64,000 nucleotides of DNA, taken from Nitrospira sp. MA-1 (GTDB lineage: Bacteria > Nitrospirota > Nitrospiria > Nitrospirales > UBA8639). Both the position numbers and the translations under genes were made by a program. The number at the start of each line of letters is the position of its first letter. Within the stretch, counting starts at the first letter, position 1. The notes beneath the pieces are model-generated. The model ran no database searches, had not been told where the DNA came from, and saw only the letters and a program-made list of their open reading frames with translations. The stretch spans positions 1,488,001-1,552,000 of the forward strand of contig JAQJDB010000007.1 of NCBI GenBank assembly GCA_032139905.1. The letters run 5' to 3'. Below, in pieces: positions 62,374-64,000 of the stretch.

Positions 62374-63414
62374 ATGCCAGCCATGAATGACCGATTTATA
62401 AAAGCCTGTATGCGACAGCCTGTAGACCGGACCCCGGTTTGGTTTATGCGTCAGGCAGGGCGGTACATGGAAGAGTACCAGGCTATCCGACGCAAGTATT
62501 CGATTTTAGAAGTATGCAAAACACCGGCGTTAGCTGCCGAAGTCACCCTTCAACCGATTAATCGCTTTGATCTGGATGCGGCAATAATTTTTGCGGATAT
62601 TTTATTGCCCCTCCAAGCCATGGGATTAAACCTGGAATTTGTTGAGGGGAAGGGTCCGGTTATTGATAATCCGATACGAGGTGAGATGGGCATTGTGGAC
62701 CTGCGTCAGGTCGATGGGGAGGCCTTCGCTTATGCCGGGGAAGCCATTCGCCAGACACTTCAGGCCCTCGATAATCGAGTCCCCTTACTTGGATTTGCCG
62801 GGGCGCCGTTCACGTTAGCCAGTTACGCCATTGAGGGCGGAAGCTCACGTGACTATGCCCGAACCAAACATTTGATGTTCTCGCAGCCAACCGTGTGGCA
62901 TCAATTAATGTCCAAACTGTCTGTGGTTGTCGTGGAATATCTACGGGTGCAAAGTCGAGCAGGCGCCCAAGCTATTCAGCTTTTTGATAGTTGGGTCGGA
63001 AGCTTAAGTCCTGGCGATTATGAAGAATATGTCCTTCCTCATGTTCAAAATATTTTTTCAGCCCTACGCGTTGAAGGGATTCCCCTTATCTATTTTGGAA
63101 CAGGGACGACTGGGCTTCTTCCACTTATGCGAAAGGCTGGAAGCGATGTCATGGGCGTCGACTGGCGTGTTCGTTTGGATGAAGCATGGAGGACCATTGG
63201 GTTTGATGTGAGTATTCAAGGTAATCTGGACCCCCTGGTACTGTTTGCCCCTGAAAAAGAAATCGAGCGTCGGGTGAAGGATATTATGCAGCAAGCTGGC
63301 GGCCGACCCGGTCACATATTTAATTTAGGTCACGGAATTCTTCCTAATACCCCTTTGCACAGCGTTGAATTTGCCATTGAATGTGTTCGCCGGTTTTCCA
63401 CGGCTTCCTCGTAG
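62374..63414 (+). CDS. hemE: Uroporphyrinogen decarboxylase
   Basis: About 346 residues. The substrate-binding motif TPVWFMRQAGRYMEEY lies near the N-terminus, the catalytic aspartate in FADILLPLQAMG, with GFAGAPFTLASYAIEGG and the C-terminal FNLGHGILPNTPLHSVE. It removes four carboxyl groups to give coproporphyrinogen III. ATG 62374 or 62383 is likely; the frame opens with TTG at 62347. The next gene is a protoporphyrinogen oxidase, so this is a haem operon. Confidence 0.95.
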   Translation: MPAMNDRFIKACMRQPVDRTPVWFMRQAGRYMEEYQAIRRKYSILEVCKTPALAAEVTLQPINRFDLDAAIIFADILLPLQAMGLNLEFVEGKGPVIDNPIRGEMGIVDLRQVDGEAFAYAGEAIRQTLQALDNRVPLLGFAGAPFTLASYAIEGGSSRDYARTKHLMFSQPTVWHQLMSKLSVVVVEYLRVQSRAGAQAIQLFDSWVGSLSPGDYEEYVLPHVQNIFSALRVEGIPLIYFGTGTTGLLPLMRKAGSDVMGVDWRVRLDEAWRTIGFDVSIQGNLDPLVLFAPEKEIERRVKDIMQQAGGRPGHIFNLGHGILPNTPLHSVEFAIECVRRFSTASS

Positions 63415-63514
63415 GTGCTTTTTCCTGTCAGCTTTTCCCATCCCTCCATGAAAACCTGTTTATTTCAATTTCTCACCACGTTCTAGCATTTCCTCGTTGA
63501 TTGCTCGAGACTTC

Positions 63515-64000
63515 ATGAGGAAGACACCGTACCAAGTGGTTATTGTGGGAGGAGGGATATCCGGCCTCGCCACGTCGTATGCCATCATGGAAGAAGCTGA
63601 GAAAACCCAGACGGCCGTACAATGCACAGTCGTTGAACGAGATCCCAGATGGGGTGGGAAAATTCTGACACATGTCACAGACAAGTATCTGATTGAAGGG
63701 GGACCTGACTCCTTTCTCACTTCAAAGCCGTGGGCGCTCGAATTGTGCCGGACCCTGGGGCTTCAAGATCAATTAATTTCTACCAACTCACAACACAATC
63801 AAACGTTTTCATTTTGCCGGGGTGCCTTGAGAGAACTTCCACAAGGATTATTGGCCTTTCGGCCACGACGGGTTGATACCCTTGTTTCTAGCGGACTCTT
63901 GTCCTGGGGTGGAATGCTTCGGATGGCGGCCGAGCGCTTTTGGCCAAGGCGGAATCCTTGGCCGGCAGACGAATCAATGGGCGAGTTTTTTCGTCGACGG
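63515..64000 (+). CDS. hemG: Protoporphyrinogen/coproporphyrinogen oxidase, partial
   Basis: 162 codons, cut by the window edge. ATG 63515 opens MRKTPYQVVIVGGGISGLATSY, an FAD dinucleotide-binding motif, followed by VVERDPRWGGKI and IEGGPDSFLTSKPWALEL, which is diagnostic of the oxygen-dependent HemG/HemY flavoprotein. An insert (AEKTQTAVQCT) separates the first strands, as in several bacterial members. It completes the haem step after HemE, and its oxygen use fits an aerobic or microaerophilic host. Whether the true product is protoporphyrin or coproporphyrin cannot be read from this part. Confidence 0.88.
   Translation, partial: MRKTPYQVVIVGGGISGLATSYAIMEEAEKTQTAVQCTVVERDPRWGGKILTHVTDKYLIEGGPDSFLTSKPWALELCRTLGLQDQLISTNSQHNQTFSFCRGALRELPQGLLAFRPRRVDTLVSSGLLSWGGMLRMAAERFWPRRNPWPADESMGEFFRRR

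Overview
The window looks like a chromosomal segment of a Gram-negative, probably autotrophic or microaerophilic bacterium. The gene mix fits Nitrospirota (Nitrospira-like) best: a split pyruvate carboxylase, a hydrogenase-4-like membrane complex without nickel-iron ligands, an exported truncated haemoglobin, amicyanin-type copper proteins and a PilMNO/Gsp hybrid secretion system. This assignment is an inference from gene content; no rRNA or other taxonomic marker is present. I see no tRNA, rRNA, CRISPR array or intact insertion sequence.

Layout. 1-930 is almost gene-free. 1.7-6.9 kb (minus strand) is a damage-inducible mutagenesis cassette: a self-cleaving XRE/S24 repressor, a catalytically dead Y-family polymerase of ImuB type with a clamp-binding motif, and DnaE2. 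A perfect 17-bp palindrome overlaps the repressor start codon, and a partial copy lies before dnaE2. 7.3-12.2 kb carries a TerC membrane protein, a MarR regulator divergent from a thiol protein and a truncated-haemoglobin lipoprotein, a MOSC protein and an RluD-type pseudouridine synthase. 12.3-16.9 kb (minus) carries a lone contractile-tail sheath protein, a polytopic membrane protein, a DUF2007 protein and MgtE. 17.0-19.1 kb is a decayed zone with a broken TIR/NB-ARC-like/WD40 gene and a fragment of a histidine-rich membrane protein whose intact copy lies at 35.2-36.0 kb. 19.3-22.1 kb is an NtrC-type two-component pair. 22.2-24.5 kb is a second decay zone with a response regulator split by one stop codon and several small palindromes.

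24.5-33.5 kb (plus) is a seven-gene operon for an energy-converting-hydrogenase-related (Ehr) complex: HyfB, HyfC, HyfE, two HyfF paralogues, a HyfG-like large subunit without nickel-iron cysteines, and a HyfI/NuoB-like small subunit that keeps its cluster cysteines. A periplasmic cupredoxin follows. 35.2-39.0 kb (minus) holds the histidine-rich membrane protein, thiI, trxB and coaE; a beta-helix protein follows on the plus strand.

40.5-52.3 kb (minus) is a long, overlapping operon for a type II secretion/type IV pilus hybrid: pseudopilins, a lipoprotein secretin with N-terminal TPRs and a C-terminal cohesin-like domain, a LysM lipoprotein, GspF, GspE, PilM, PilN, PilO, a PilP/GspC-like protein and a retropepsin-like protease. 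52.4-61.0 kb (minus) has a VanZ-like protein, TenA, a one-Cys Tpx lipoprotein, an alpha/beta hydrolase lipoprotein, PycB, PycA, a PstS-like binding protein and an FmdB zinc ribbon. From 61.2 kb the plus strand carries three small unknown proteins, one containing a perfect 33-bp palindrome, then hemE and the start of the protoporphyrinogen oxidase gene, cut by the window edge.
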